A stretch of DNA of 64,000 nt from Noviherbaspirillum suwonense (GTDB lineage Bacteria; Pseudomonadota; Gammaproteobacteria; Burkholderiales; Burkholderiaceae_D). The stretch lies in the NCBI RefSeq assembly GCF_900182955.1, contig NZ_FXUL01000006.1:1-64000 (forward strand), given 5' to 3'. The position numbers were made by a program, and so were the translations under genes. Below are positions 8,807-17,754 of the stretch, one piece after another. The stretch's first letter is position 1; each line of letters starts with the position of its first letter. Below the pieces are notes generated by a model that was not told the origin of the DNA, did not search any database, and saw only the letters and a program-made list of their open reading frames with translations.

Positions 8807-9385
8807 TTAATGAAACTGCAGGTCCTGCGGCCTGTCGATATCGAGATGGATGCCCGGATCGTCCACCTCGACCAGGCGCACGGGAAATGACTCGAACAGG
8901 CGGCGTGCGCCGATGTCGCCCGACAGCTGCAGAAGCGCAGGAAGGTGTACCTTCCCGAAAGCAACCGGATTGCCACGCCGGCCCTTGTAAACCGGCGCGG
9001 CGATTTCCGCTCCCTCCCGCAATGCGTCCAGCAGCGCGCGTATGGTGGCTGGCTTGATGTAGGGCATGTCGGCCAGCGCCACGATCCAGCCAGCCGCGTC
9101 GCCGCTATGCTGCACCGCATGCGAGAGCGATGCGCCCATGCCTTCGACGGCCTCGGCGCAGGTGGTCACTTCGCAGCCGATGGCCCGCAGTTCTGCGCGC
9201 AGCTGGCTGGCATCTGGCCGGACCACTGCGAGGACCCGCGGCATGATGGCGAGCAGGTTGGCCGCGGCAGTCACCGCCACCGCGGTGCCGTCATGCAGCG
9301 GCTGCAGCAGCTTGTTGCGTATGCCGAGCGGGTCGAAGCGCGACCCGCTGCCGGCCGCGAGCAAGATGGCTGTGTATTCGGACAT
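8807..9385 (-). CDS. MobA/MocA-like nucleotidyltransferase
   Basis: The 192-residue product begins with the nucleotide-binding signature 'ILLAAGSGSRFDP...NKLL' and has the acidic 'ALADMPYIKPATI' motif and a C-terminal 'HLDIDRPQDLQ'. This is the pattern of molybdenum-cofactor cytidylyl- or guanylyltransferases (MocA/MobA group). The ATG at 9385 is chosen because it lies six residues before the nucleotide loop. A role in preparing the molybdenum cofactor, for example for oxidoreductases such as the nitrate reductase at 45.6 kb, is possible but not shown. No xdh or cox genes adjoin it. Confidence 0.8.
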   Translation of the reverse strand: MSEYTAILLAAGSGSRFDPLGIRNKLLQPLHDGTAVAVTAAANLLAIMPRVLAVVRPDASQLRAELRAIGCEVTTCAEAVEGMGASLSHAVQHSGDAAGWIVALADMPYIKPATIRALLDALREGAEIAAPVYKGRRGNPVAFGKVHLPALLQLSGDIGARRLFESFPVRLVEVDDPGIHLDIDRPQDLQFH

Positions 9386-9411
9386 GCAGGCTGGTGGCGG
9401 TGAAGGCAAGG

Positions 9412-9585
9412 TCAGAAGAGTTCGTTGGCGTTGCTTCGTCGTTCGCGGGCATCTTCGAGCATGCGCCGGTCATGGATGCGCTTGCGGTTGATGGCTGCAT
9501 GCTGTGCCGCAGTCATGGGGCTTGCCGTCATCAGTTCCTTCAGGCGCGCACTGTTGTTGTAGACGTCCTTAACCTGCTTTTCCAA
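9412..9585 (-). CDS. small basic hypothetical protein
   Basis: This 57-residue ORF is proposed to start at a TTG (9585), preceded eight bases earlier by a purine-rich 'agaggc'. The protein 'EKQVKDVYNNSARLKEL...' is predicted to be helical and highly charged, ending 'RERRSNANELF'. The longer frame to 9759 has arginine/proline-rich composition of a spurious extension. No family is recognised. It lies 26 bases upstream of the MobA-like gene on the same strand. Confidence 0.45.
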   Translation of the reverse strand: MEKQVKDVYNNSARLKELMTASPMTAAQHAAINRKRIHDRRMLEDARERRSNANELF

Positions 9586-9792
9586 GATATTGCCTCTCTT
9601 CTGGGTCAGGGATGGTGTTGCGCATCGTGCCGGCCCGCGCAGCCGATGCGCATGCAGGGCTTGCCGGTCATGCCTTGAAGAAAGGACATAGGATGCCGTA
9701 GTTGGCGGCATTCGTCCATGGGGCATGCCGGCGCCGTGCCTGTCGAGCGTTGGATGCATTCATATTGTCATCGGCGAGTCCTTTCAACATGA

Positions 9793-9830
9793 AAGGCCGC
9801 ACCCGGAATGCGGCGCGGCCTTCGCTTTTT
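9793..9830. terminator. hairpin terminator beyond phaB
   Basis: An 8-bp inverted repeat 'aaggccgc' (9793-9800) / 'gcggcctt' (9815-9822) is followed on the plus strand by a 'ttttt' run. It lies just beyond the phaB stop codon and separates it from the small ORF at 9412. The T run is on the plus strand, so its strength for the minus-strand phaB transcript is uncertain. Confidence 0.5.
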
Positions 9831-9846
9831 ACCGACACGAAAACAA

Positions 9847-10587
9847 TCAGTACATGTGCTGGCCGCCATTAATAGCGATGTTGGCGCCGGTCAGGAAGGC
9901 CGCTTCATCCGACGCCAGGTACGCAACCAGACCGGCCACTTCCTCCGGCTTTCCGAGGCGGGCCATCGGGATCTGCGGAATGATCTTGGAATCGAGCACT
10001 TCCTGCGGGATCGCCATGACCATCTTGGTGCCGATGTAGCCAGGCGAGATCGTGTTTACGGTCACGCCCCGGCGCGCCACTTCAAGCGCGAGCGCCTTGG
10101 TGAAGCCATGCATGCCGGCCTTGGCCGCCGAGTAGTTGGTCTGGCCGAACGCGCCTTTCTGCCCATTGACCGACGAGATATTGATGATGCGTCCCCAGCC
10201 GCGTTCGCTCATGCCATCGCATACCGGCTTGGTCATGTTGAACACGGAATCGAGATTGGTGCGGATCACCGCATCCCATGCGGTCTTGTCCATCTTCTTG
10301 AAGGTCATGTCGCGCGTGATGCCGGCATTGTTGACCAGCACGTCTACCGGACCGAGGTCCTTGGTGATCTGCGCAATGCACTGCTGCGCCGAATCGTAGT
10401 CCGACACGTCGCAGGGGTAGGCATAGAACTTGTACCCCTGCTGCTCCATGCTGGAGAGCCACTCGGTCGACTTGGTGTTGCCCGGCGAATAAGTCGTCAC
10501 GACCTGGTAGCCCAGTGCCGCCATTTTCATGCATACCGCTTCGCCGAGTCCACCCATGCCGCCTGTTACCAATGCAATTCTAGCCAT
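9847..10587 (-). CDS. phaB: acetoacetyl-CoA reductase
   Basis: This 246-residue short-chain dehydrogenase has the cofactor loop 'VTGGMGGLGEAV', 'NNAGITRDMTFKKM', and the catalytic 'YSAAKAGMHGFTKALA'. The 'GITRDxxFKKM' segment and the C-terminal 'INGGQHMY' are characteristic of NADPH-dependent PhaB, which makes (R)-3-hydroxybutyryl-CoA for poly-hydroxybutyrate. It is 68 bases downstream of phaA in the same direction. The polymerase gene phaC is not in the window. Confidence 0.95.
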   Translation of the reverse strand: MARIALVTGGMGGLGEAVCMKMAALGYQVVTTYSPGNTKSTEWLSSMEQQGYKFYAYPCDVSDYDSAQQCIAQITKDLGPVDVLVNNAGITRDMTFKKMDKTAWDAVIRTNLDSVFNMTKPVCDGMSERGWGRIINISSVNGQKGAFGQTNYSAAKAGMHGFTKALALEVARRGVTVNTISPGYIGTKMVMAIPQEVLDSKIIPQIPMARLGKPEEVAGLVAYLASDEAAFLTGANIAINGGQHMY

Positions 10588-10655
10588 CTGTCGTCTCCTT
10601 CATTTTTTCCAAGGGAAGTGCGTGAACCGTATTTCTTCTGCCTCCAGCGTTGCCT

Positions 10656-11831
10656 TCAACGTTCCACTGCCAGCGCCACGCCCATGCCGCCGCCGATGCA
10701 AAGGCTCGCCAGTCCGCGCTTGGCGTCGCGGCGCACCATTTCATGCAGCAGCGACACCAGGATGCGGCAGCCCGATGCGCCGATCGGGTGGCCGAGCGCA
10801 ATGGCGCCGCCATTAACGTTGATCTTGCTGGTGTCCCAGCCCATCTGGCGGTTGACCGCGATCGCCTGCGCCGCGAAAGCCTCGTTGATTTCCATCAGGT
10901 CGAGGTCTTCATGGGTCCAGCCGGCTTTCTGCAGGCACAGCTTGGTCGCCGACACCGGGCCCATGCCCATGATGCTGGGGTCCAGGCCGGCCGATGAATA
11001 CGCCTTGATGCGCGCCAGCGGGGTCAGGCCCAGCTGCTCGGCGCGGCTGGCCGACATCATCATCACCGCGGCGGCGCCGTCGTTGAGGCCGGACGCATTG
11101 CCCGCGGTCACGGTGCCTTCCTTGGAAAAGGCCGGACGCAGCGCCGCCAGCGACTCGAGCGTGGTGCCATGCTTCGGGTATTCGTCATTGTCGAATGTGA
11201 CCGTGCCCTTTTTCTGCGGGATCTCGAGCGGCACGATCTCTTCCTTGAAGCGGCCGGCTTTCTGCGCCGCTTCCGCCTTGCTTTGCGAGGCAAGGGCAAA
11301 CTCGTCCTGGTCCTGGCGCGAGACTTCATACTTCTTCGCGACGTTCTCGGCGGTCACGCCCATGTGGTACTGGTTATAGACGTCCCACAGGCCGTCGACG
11401 ATCATCGTGTCGACCAGCTTGGCGTCGCCCATGCGGAAACCGTCGCGGGAATTATTGAGCACATGCGGCGACGCGCTCATGTTTTCCTGGCCGCCGGCAA
11501 TGATGATGTCGGCATCGCCGCAGCGTATTGCCTGGGTTGCGAGGTGGGTTGCCTTCAGGCCGCTGCCGCAGACCTTGTTGATGGTGAAGGCGGGAATCGT
11601 GTCGGGCAGGCCGGACTTGATCAGCGCCTGGCGGGCGGCGTTCTGGCCGACGCCGGCTGTGAGCACCTGCCCCATGATGACTTCGCTGATGGTTGCCGGG
11701 TCGACTCCGGTTTTTTCGAGCAGGGCCTTGATCACGCTGGCGCCCAGATCAGCGGCAGCGACCTTGGAAAGCGATCCACCGAATTTGCCGACCGCTGTTC
11801 TCAATGCTGCAACAATTACGACATCGTCCAT
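10656..11831 (-). CDS. phaA: acetyl-CoA acetyltransferase (beta-ketothiolase)
   Basis: The 391-residue product is a typical biosynthetic thiolase: '[12 protein letters not shown]' with the nucleophilic Cys near residue 88, '[17 protein letters not shown]' with the catalytic His, and '[14 protein letters not shown]' with the second Cys. The ATG at 11831 has 'ggagac' just upstream and is preferred to the further-upstream ATG codons. It condenses two acetyl-CoA to acetoacetyl-CoA, the substrate of the adjacent phaB. Confidence 0.95.
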   Translation of the reverse strand: MDDVVIVAALRTAVGKFGGSLSKVAAADLGASVIKALLEKTGVDPATISEVIMGQVLTAGVGQNAARQALIKSGLPDTIPAFTINKVCGSGLKATHLATQAIRCGDADIIIAGGQENMSASPHVLNNSRDGFRMGDAKLVDTMIVDGLWDVYNQYHMGVTAENVAKKYEVSRQDQDEFALASQSKAEAAQKAGRFKEEIVPLEIPQKKGTVTFDNDEYPKHGTTLESLAALRPAFSKEGTVTAGNASGLNDGAAAVMMMSASRAEQLGLTPLARIKAYSSAGLDPSIMGMGPVSATKLCLQKAGWTHEDLDLMEINEAFAAQAIAVNRQMGWDTSKINVNGGAIALGHPIGASGCRILVSLLHEMVRRDAKRGLASLCIGGGMGVALAVER

Positions 11832-12021
11832 TTCTGTCTCCATGAGGTGCGACGGAAGAAACCGAAGTGCATCGCAAGACGGTTGCAAATATGATATCCG
11901 TAGTACTACAGGCAGTGTGCAGATTTTTTCGACAAATAGTTGACGTAAATAAAGGCGTTATCGGTGTCCGGCCGATGCGCAGTCATATGCCGCAGGGGCA
12001 TGCCGCGTATCGGCCAACGAA

Positions 12022-12900
12022 TTACAGGCTGCGGGCGTCGAAGGTATTGCAGGCGCTGACCTGGCCGCTTTCCAGTCCGCGCTTGAACCAGCGCACACGC
12101 TGGGCCGACGTGCCGTGCGTGAAGGAGTCGGGGACGACATAGCCCTGCGCCTGCTTCTGCAGCGCATCGTCACCAATGGCGGTGGCCGCATTGAGCGCGG
12201 TTTCCACGTCGCCGCTTTCAAGGATGCTGCGCGCCTTGTCCGCGTTCTTTGCCCAGACGCCGGCGAAGCAGTCGGCCTGCAGTTCGACCCGCACCGACAA
12301 GGCGTTGCCCTGCGTCTGCGTGCTGTTGCTCCGCATCTGGTCGACCTTGTCCATGATGCCCATCAGGTTCTGCACATGGTGGCCGACCTCGTGTGCAATC
12401 ACGTAGGCCTGCGCGAACTCGCCGCTGACCTTGAAGCGCTCCTGCATCAGCCGGTAGAAGCTGAGGTCGATGTAGATCTTGCGGTCGCCCGGGCAATAGA
12501 AGGGGCCGGACGCGGTCTGGCCGGTGCCGCAGGCGGTCTGGGTGCGTCCCGAGAACAGCACCAGCCGCGGCTTGCTGTAGGTCTGGCCGGCCTTCTGGAA
12601 GATGGCGGTCCAGGTGTCCTCGGTGTCGGCGAGCACGGTCGAGACGAACCGGGCTTCGCGGTCGTCCGCGGGCGGCGCCTTGGCCGGTCCCTGCGTCGCT
12701 TCCGGCGCTGGCGCGCCGCCGCCATTGATCACATTGATCACGGTGCCAGGGCTGACCCCGAAGAAATAGGATGCAACCAGCGCGATGACCACGGTGCCGA
12801 TGCCGACCGAACGCCCGCCGATGCCGCCCAGCCCGCCGCCCCCGCCACTGCCGCGACGGTCTTCCACGTTGTCGCTCTCGCGATTGCCTTCCCATTTCAT
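12022..12900 (-). CDS. ypfJ: neutral zinc metallopeptidase, YpfJ family
   Basis: This 292-residue protein has a Gly-rich N-terminus, one membrane span (about residues 33-49), a linker, and a metallopeptidase domain with 'AHEVGHHVQ' (zinc ligands H170 and H174, catalytic E171) and a downstream 'VELQADCFAGVW' whose Glu is the likely third ligand. The two cysteines in 'TACGTG' and 'FYCPGD' are also conserved in the family. The start at 12900 has a 'ggagag' site. It is predicted to be anchored in the inner membrane with a periplasmic protease domain. Its substrates are unknown. Confidence 0.88.
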   Translation of the reverse strand: MKWEGNRESDNVEDRRGSGGGGGLGGIGGRSVGIGTVVIALVASYFFGVSPGTVINVINGGGAPAPEATQGPAKAPPADDREARFVSTVLADTEDTWTAIFQKAGQTYSKPRLVLFSGRTQTACGTGQTASGPFYCPGDRKIYIDLSFYRLMQERFKVSGEFAQAYVIAHEVGHHVQNLMGIMDKVDQMRSNSTQTQGNALSVRVELQADCFAGVWAKNADKARSILESGDVETALNAATAIGDDALQKQAQGYVVPDSFTHGTSAQRVRWFKRGLESGQVSACNTFDARSL

Positions 12901-13015
12901 GATGACTCTCCGGTGCAGGTGATTGATGACTCTCGGTATACGCGGCAGTGTACCGGCGCCGGCGTCGCCGGACAGTGCGGCACGCCACACAGTCCGGCTG
13001 TCCGGCATGCCGGAT

Positions 13016-13711
13016 TCAGTCGCGGCAGTGCGCGATGCAGGCCTGCGCCAGCGCCAGCGTCGGGTCGATGCAGACCGGCAGCAGCGGCGAGCCGATCCGC
13101 TCCAGCCCGACCGGGACTTCGGTGCAGGCCAGCAGCAGGCGCGTGGCGCCGCGCACCGCCAGCGCGGCGGCCAGCGCGTCGAGCAGATGTCCGCCTTCGC
13201 TGACCGCGCCGCGCTTGATCGCATAACAGCCGGGCACGAACAGCGTGTCCATCTGCTGCGCGTCGGGCAGCAGGCATTCGATGCCCGCGGCCTCCAGCAG
13301 GTCCTGGTACAGCCGGGTGGCCAGCGTGCCATGGGTGGCGATGATCCCGACCGGGCCGGCGACCTGCTCGCGCTGCAGGGCCGCCAGCGTGATGCGGGCG
13401 ATATGCAGTACCGGCGCGCTGCTTTCCGCCTGCAGCGCGTCATGCCAGTGATGGGCGGTGTTGCAGGCGATCGCGATGCAGGTGGCCCCGGCCGCGTTGA
13501 GGCGGGCCACGCCTTCCTGCATCGCCGGCAGCGGCGACGGCCCGTCGCCGGCCAGCGCGCGCTGGCGGTCCGGCACCTGCGGCACATTCCATGCGACGAC
13601 CGGCACATGGTCCTGGTCGCGGGCAGCCGGGGTATGGGCGATGATCTTGGCCATCAGGTCCACGGTGGCCAGCGGCCCCATGCCGCCGAGGATGCCGACC
13701 AGCCGGCTCAC
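13016..13711 (-). CDS. aspartate/glutamate racemase family protein
   Basis: The 231-residue product begins '[17 protein letters not shown]' and has the two family cysteines in '[10 protein letters not shown]' (C83) and '[10 protein letters not shown]' (about C196), the acid/base pair of cofactor-independent amino-acid racemases. The start is a GTG whose last two bases are shared with the TGA of the upstream PLP enzyme (GTGA overlap), so translation is coupled. Coupling with a D-cysteine/L-cysteate lyase suggests that the pair interconverts and degrades a D- or L-amino acid. The exact substrate is unknown. Confidence 0.85.
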   Translation of the reverse strand: MSRLVGILGGMGPLATVDLMAKIIAHTPAARDQDHVPVVAWNVPQVPDRQRALAGDGPSPLPAMQEGVARLNAAGATCIAIACNTAHHWHDALQAESSAPVLHIARITLAALQREQVAGPVGIIATHGTLATRLYQDLLEAAGIECLLPDAQQMDTLFVPGCYAIKRGAVSEGGHLLDALAAALAVRGATRLLLACTEVPVGLERIGSPLLPVCIDPTLALAQACIAHCRD

Positions 13712-14706
13712 GGCGCAAATACCTCGCGATAGCCGAAGAGGCCGACCGAGCCGCCGGTATGCACGAACACCACGTTCTCGTCCTTGCCGAACTGCCCGCG
13801 CCGGATCAGGTCGATCAGGCCTGCCATGCCCTTGCCGGAGTAGACCGGGTCCAGCAATATGCCTTCCGTCTGCGCCAGCATCTGCACCGCTTCGATCATG
13901 CCGGGCGTCGGCACGCCATAACCGCCGCCGACGTAGTCGCAGTTGGCCTGCACGGTCTCGCGGGCCAGCGTGCCTGGCAGGCCGAGGTGGTCCCAGGTGG
14001 CCTGGGCCAGCGCATGCACATTGGCTTCCTGGCGCTCGCGGGGCGCGCGCACGCCGATGCCCAGCACCGGGATGCCGGTGTTCATGCCCTGCAGGCCCAC
14101 CACGAGGCCGGCCTGGGTGCCGCAGCTGCCGGTCGCATGCACGACATGGTCGATGCGAAGCTGGCGCTCGTTCGCCTGCATCAGCATTTCCTGCGCGCAG
14201 ACCACGTAGCCGAGCGCGCCGATGGCATTGGAGCCGCCGCCGGGAATCAGGTAGGGTTTCTCCCCCTGTTCGCGCAGGCGCTCGCCGACCGCGACCAGTT
14301 CCTGGTTCATGTCGAGGCCAGCGGGCCGGCTTTCCAGCGTGCAATTGAAGATTTTGTCGAGCAGCACGTTGCCGCTGTTGTAGTACTCGGGCGCGCCGTC
14401 GGCGACCCGGACTTCAAGGAGGGCAGTGCAGCCCAGCCCGAATTTCGCCGCTGCTGCGGCGGTCTGGCGCACGTGGTTGGATTGTGTCGCGCCCTGGGTC
14501 ACCAGGTGCGTCGCACCCTGCGCCAGCGCATCGCCCAGCAGGAACTCGAGCTTGCGGGTCTTGTTGCCGCCGCTGGCGAGGCCGGTGCAGTCGTCCCGCT
14601 TGATATAGATGGTCGGGCCGCCCAGTTGCCGGGACAGGCGGGTCAGCGGTTCGAGCGGCGTGGGCGCGTGCGACAGCGTGACGCGTGGGAATCGGGACAG
14701 GTGCAT
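13708..14706 (-). CDS. D-cysteine desulfhydrase / L-cysteate sulfo-lyase family PLP enzyme
   Basis: This 332-residue fold-type II PLP enzyme has '[20 protein letters not shown]' with the PLP lysine K49, '[20 protein letters not shown]', '[15 protein letters not shown]' and '[14 protein letters not shown]'. It reads very close to CuyA (L-cysteate sulfo-lyase) and to D-cysteine desulfhydrase and ACC deaminase, which share the same scaffold. The segment 'PGGLDMN'-like '[11 protein letters not shown]' is shared with CuyA. It would release sulfite or sulfide plus ammonia and pyruvate. No transporter or sulfite exporter is adjacent. Substrate choice cannot be settled by eye. Confidence 0.82.
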   Translation of the reverse strand: MHLSRFPRVTLSHAPTPLEPLTRLSRQLGGPTIYIKRDDCTGLASGGNKTRKLEFLLGDALAQGATHLVTQGATQSNHVRQTAAAAAKFGLGCTALLEVRVADGAPEYYNSGNVLLDKIFNCTLESRPAGLDMNQELVAVGERLREQGEKPYLIPGGGSNAIGALGYVVCAQEMLMQANERQLRIDHVVHATGSCGTQAGLVVGLQGMNTGIPVLGIGVRAPRERQEANVHALAQATWDHLGLPGTLARETVQANCDYVGGGYGVPTPGMIEAVQMLAQTEGILLDPVYSGKGMAGLIDLIRRGQFGKDENVVFVHTGGSVGLFGYREVFAP

Positions 14707-14756
14707 GGGATCTTGGCCTTTCGGATGACAGGGGATAGATGGGCCTGGCCGGGGCT

Positions 14757-15386
14757 TCAGCCAGGACGGGGTTGGATGCGGCGAAACGTGAGGTTGATGC
14801 GCGGGCCTTTCTCGCGGGACTCCTTGGGCACCGCATGCTGCCAGTGGCGTTGCATTGCGCCGGCCATCAGCAGCAGGCTGCCGTCGGTCAGGCTGATATT
14901 CACCGGGGCATGCAGCCGTTCGCGATGCCGCAGCCGGAAGCTGCGCGTGGCGCCGAAGCTGAGCGACGCAATCACCGGCTCGCCGCCCAGCTCGCGCTCA
15001 TTGTCGCTGTGCCAGCCCACGCTGTCATGCCGGTCGCGGTAGAGGTTGAGCAGCACGCTGTTGTAGCGCTGGCCGGTGGCGGCTTCCACGTCCTGCCGCA
15101 GCCGCGTCAGGGTCGGCGTCCATGGACAGGTGTCGAGCGTGATGCCGGAATAGGTATAGCGGGTGCCGGCGTCGCCATGCCACGATGTCAGGCGCGGCTG
15201 GTCATGCACCTTGCCCCATACCTCGATGCGTTCCTGGCGCCACGGCGTTTCGGCCATCAGCGTCGCGAACAGCGCCGCGCACTCGTCGGGCGGATAGAAC
15301 GCATGCATGAAGCGCAGGTCGGCGTCGGGAACCGCGAGCGGTTCAAGCTGGCGCGGCGCCTCGAACAGGTCGGGGGTGACGGACAT
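14757..15386 (-). CDS. AlkB-like Fe(II)/2-oxoglutarate dioxygenase
   Basis: This 209-residue protein carries the AlkB set: '[10 protein letters not shown]' (iron ligands H126, D128), '[11 protein letters not shown]' (H184) and 'RINLTFRRI' (R196 and R202, 2-oxoglutarate and family-specific arginines). The N-terminal 'YTYSGI' region is the substrate lid seen in AlkB/ALKBH2-like repair enzymes. It probably removes alkyl lesions from nucleic acids by oxidative demethylation. The ATG at 15386 is preferred to the long upstream frame. It follows the S4-domain gene by 13 bases on the same strand. Confidence 0.88.
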   Translation of the reverse strand: MSVTPDLFEAPRQLEPLAVPDADLRFMHAFYPPDECAALFATLMAETPWRQERIEVWGKVHDQPRLTSWHGDAGTRYTYSGITLDTCPWTPTLTRLRQDVEAATGQRYNSVLLNLYRDRHDSVGWHSDNERELGGEPVIASLSFGATRSFRLRHRERLHAPVNISLTDGSLLLMAGAMQRHWQHAVPKESREKGPRINLTFRRIQPRPG

Positions 15387-15399
15387 CGGCAGTCCGCCT

Positions 15400-15621
15400 T
15401 CAGTTGCCGGAAGCGACCCGGATCGTGACATCGCCGACGCTGACCACCTGGCCTGCGCGGACCTTGCAGGTCTTGCGCAGTTCGGTCTTGCCGTCGACCT
15501 TGACATCGCCGCTGGCGACGATCATCTTGCCGGCGCCGCCGCTGTCGCAGATGCCGGCCAGTTTGAGGAGCTGGTTGAGTTCGACGTAGTCGCCGCTGAG
15601 AGTGAAGGCTATGGTTTGCAT
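15400..15621 (-). CDS. ybcJ: S4 RNA-binding domain protein, YbcJ family
   Basis: The 73-residue protein is almost entirely an S4 domain: 'YVELNQLLKLAGICDSGGAGK...IVASGDVKVDGKTELRKTCKVRAGQVV'. It has the length and pattern of YbcJ, a small protein thought to bind structured RNA. It is the first gene of a minus-strand pair with the AlkB-like gene. Confidence 0.85.
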   Translation of the reverse strand: MQTIAFTLSGDYVELNQLLKLAGICDSGGAGKMIVASGDVKVDGKTELRKTCKVRAGQVVSVGDVTIRVASGN

Positions 15622-15812
15622 GGCCCGATTATAAGCCGCCGCCGCATGGGCCTGTTAAGCGAAAATGGCAGTGTTAGATAACGCACAGACACTATCGGCG
15701 GGCCAGCGTATCGTTGGCATCAAGTTGAACGCTTAATCAGCGTTTGCATTTTCGGAACAGGTCGCCGCGGCAAGCTCTGCGGCACTCCGTAACCCACATA
15801 AGGAAATACCTG

Positions 15813-16208
15813 ATGAAAAACATACGCAACCTGATCCTCGCCGCAACCATGATGGCCGCCTCCGCCGGCGTGATGGCGCAAGCCAACCAGACTCCTAACC
15901 CGGCCGGCCCGCCGACCGCAGGCACGGGCGCAACCACCACGCCAACCCGCGGCACCGGCACCGCGCTGTCCGATCCGAACGCAGTCAATGCGACGGCCGT
16001 GAACAGCTCGGGCCAGTCGAACGATCCGTATGTGCAGAAGCGCCAGAAGGATGCCGACGCCAAGGCCGAGTACAAGGCTCGCAAGAAGGAAGCCAAGCGC
16101 CAGGCCAAGATGGAAAAGCAGGCTGCCAAGTCGGACCTGAAGATGGAAAAGCGCGAATCGACCGCAGAGCGCAACGAAGCGCTGGCTCCCGCAGCCGCAG
16201 TGAAGTAA
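15813..16208 (+). CDS. secreted Lys-rich protein
   Basis: This 131-residue protein starts at 15813 with 'aaggaa' eight bases upstream. A signal peptide ends in 'AGVMAQA', then comes a Thr/Pro/Gly-rich segment, then a charged helical tail ('KRQKDADAKAEYKARKKEAK') likely to form a coiled coil. It is predicted to be periplasmic. Short proteins of this layout are common in Oxalobacteraceae and have no assigned role. Confidence 0.7.
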   Translation: MKNIRNLILAATMMAASAGVMAQANQTPNPAGPPTAGTGATTTPTRGTGTALSDPNAVNATAVNSSGQSNDPYVQKRQKDADAKAEYKARKKEAKRQAKMEKQAAKSDLKMEKRESTAERNEALAPAAAVK

Positions 16209-16280
16209 GCCGCTTCGCAGGCCCGGCATGAGCCGGGTCATGCGGGCCGTTTGACAGCAGGCCGCAGCATTGTCGTCCGA

Positions 16281-17675
16281 TCAGGGCGGCAGTCCTGCGG
16301 CCTTTTTTCCGTCCTCGCTCAGGCGCAGGATGTGCATGCCGCTGCCGGCGCGGTCGACGCTGTAGATCAGGCCGCGTTCATCGATCTCGACATTGTTGGT
16401 CTGGGTCGCGGGACGGCAGTCCGGGTCGCCGCCTGCGCACTGGCTCGCGGTGCGCGCATTGACCGCCGGGATGTAATAACCGATTTCCTTCATGGAATAC
16501 GGGTCGCGGATATCGACCGCGCGCACGCCTGCATTGAAGTGCGCAAGGAACACCACTTTCCGGTAATACACCGCGGCTGCGCTTTCATTCGACGAGTGGG
16601 TGCCGAAGCGTCCCGCGCGCCGGCAGAAATCGCCGCTTGCTTCAGGGACCGTGAAATGCGACACCACCCTGGGCCGGGCTTCCTCGCCGACATCGACCAT
16701 CCAGGCCATCTGCCGGGTTTCGCGGCAATGGTCGGCGACCGCCTCGCCGACGACCAGCACGAAATCGCGCCTGCTGCCGTCGCGCATCGGCATGGCGGGC
16801 AGCGGCAGCGCGGTATGCGCGCCGATTTCCGGGCCGAGGTCGAGTCGGCCGACCTGCGGCGCCAGGAGATTGTCCGCGGTCGGTTCGGCCGGACCTTCCA
16901 GCAGCTTCCGGCGGTCGACGATCTGCAGCACGCCGTCGCTGTTGACGCCGTAGCCGAAGTAGACGCGGTTGCCCGCCTTGCCTAGCGAGATGGGGCCATG
17001 CAGCCCGACCGGCTGGGGGCCGGATGCGCCTGGCTGCTGGCCAGGCAGGCCGAACTGGCGCAGCAGCCGCGGCCTCGCCGGGTCGGCCAGGTCGACCACC
17101 TGCGTCATGCGCCGCGTGCGCCAGCCGGGCACGCCCGACACCAGGTAGGCCACGCCGCTGTCGCATTCCCAGAAATTCTTGTGCGTGCCGCTGATGCCGC
17201 CCAGCTGCGCGATGCGGCGCGGCGCGGCCGGTGCGGTCACGTCCCATACTTCATGCGCTTCATTGCCATAAGTGCGCAGCAGGTAGTAATGGCCGGGAAG
17301 GCCATGCGGCAGGCTGCCGCCGGCGCAGATCCGCGCCATCTGCGCGCCGCCGCTTTCGCCTTGCCCGGATGCGCCGGGAATGTGATGCAGCATGCGCGGC
17401 GACGCCGGGTCCGTGACGTCGACCACCGATGTGCCATTCGCTTCGCGGCGCCCGGTCAGCGGGTTGAGCGCGGCGCCGCCATGGTGGCCTATGTAGGCGA
17501 TCCAGCGGCCGTCCTGCTGCTGTATCACCGGCTGGTAGGCGCTGCGTCCCTGCAGGTCGCTGTAGCCGGCCAGCGCCATGTTGCTGGCCTCGGCCTGGGT
17601 TTGTTCCTGTGCTGCGGCCAGCGCCGTCGCGGCGGCGCAGTAAAGCAGGCATGCGGCTATCGGTAACGGGCGCAT
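16281..17675 (-). CDS. secreted LVIVD-repeat (beta-propeller-like) protein
   Basis: The 464-residue product begins with a signal peptide ending 'ATALAAAQEQ'. The body contains repeats of the LVIVD kind: 'TSVVDVTDPASPRML', 'HEVWDVTAPAAPRRI', 'TQVVDLADPARPRLL' and a later 'RAVDIRDP'. Such repeats form propeller-like extracytoplasmic domains. Cysteines in 'RICAGG', 'WECDSG' and 'QCAGGDPDC' could form disulfides. Function is unknown. It is divergent from the transporter gene at 17755, with 79 bases between them. Confidence 0.7.
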   Translation of the reverse strand: MRPLPIAACLLYCAAATALAAAQEQTQAEASNMALAGYSDLQGRSAYQPVIQQQDGRWIAYIGHHGGAALNPLTGRREANGTSVVDVTDPASPRMLHHIPGASGQGESGGAQMARICAGGSLPHGLPGHYYLLRTYGNEAHEVWDVTAPAAPRRIAQLGGISGTHKNFWECDSGVAYLVSGVPGWRTRRMTQVVDLADPARPRLLRQFGLPGQQPGASGPQPVGLHGPISLGKAGNRVYFGYGVNSDGVLQIVDRRKLLEGPAEPTADNLLAPQVGRLDLGPEIGAHTALPLPAMPMRDGSRRDFVLVVGEAVADHCRETRQMAWMVDVGEEARPRVVSHFTVPEASGDFCRRAGRFGTHSSNESAAAVYYRKVVFLAHFNAGVRAVDIRDPYSMKEIGYYIPAVNARTASQCAGGDPDCRPATQTNNVEIDERGLIYSVDRAGSGMHILRLSEDGKKAAGLPP

Positions 17676-17754
17676 CGCGGTTCCGGTCAGTGGAGGGTGA
17701 GCCGATTGTAGGGGAAGCGGCGGCCGCCTGCAGCCGCCCGCGGCCGCCGGTATC

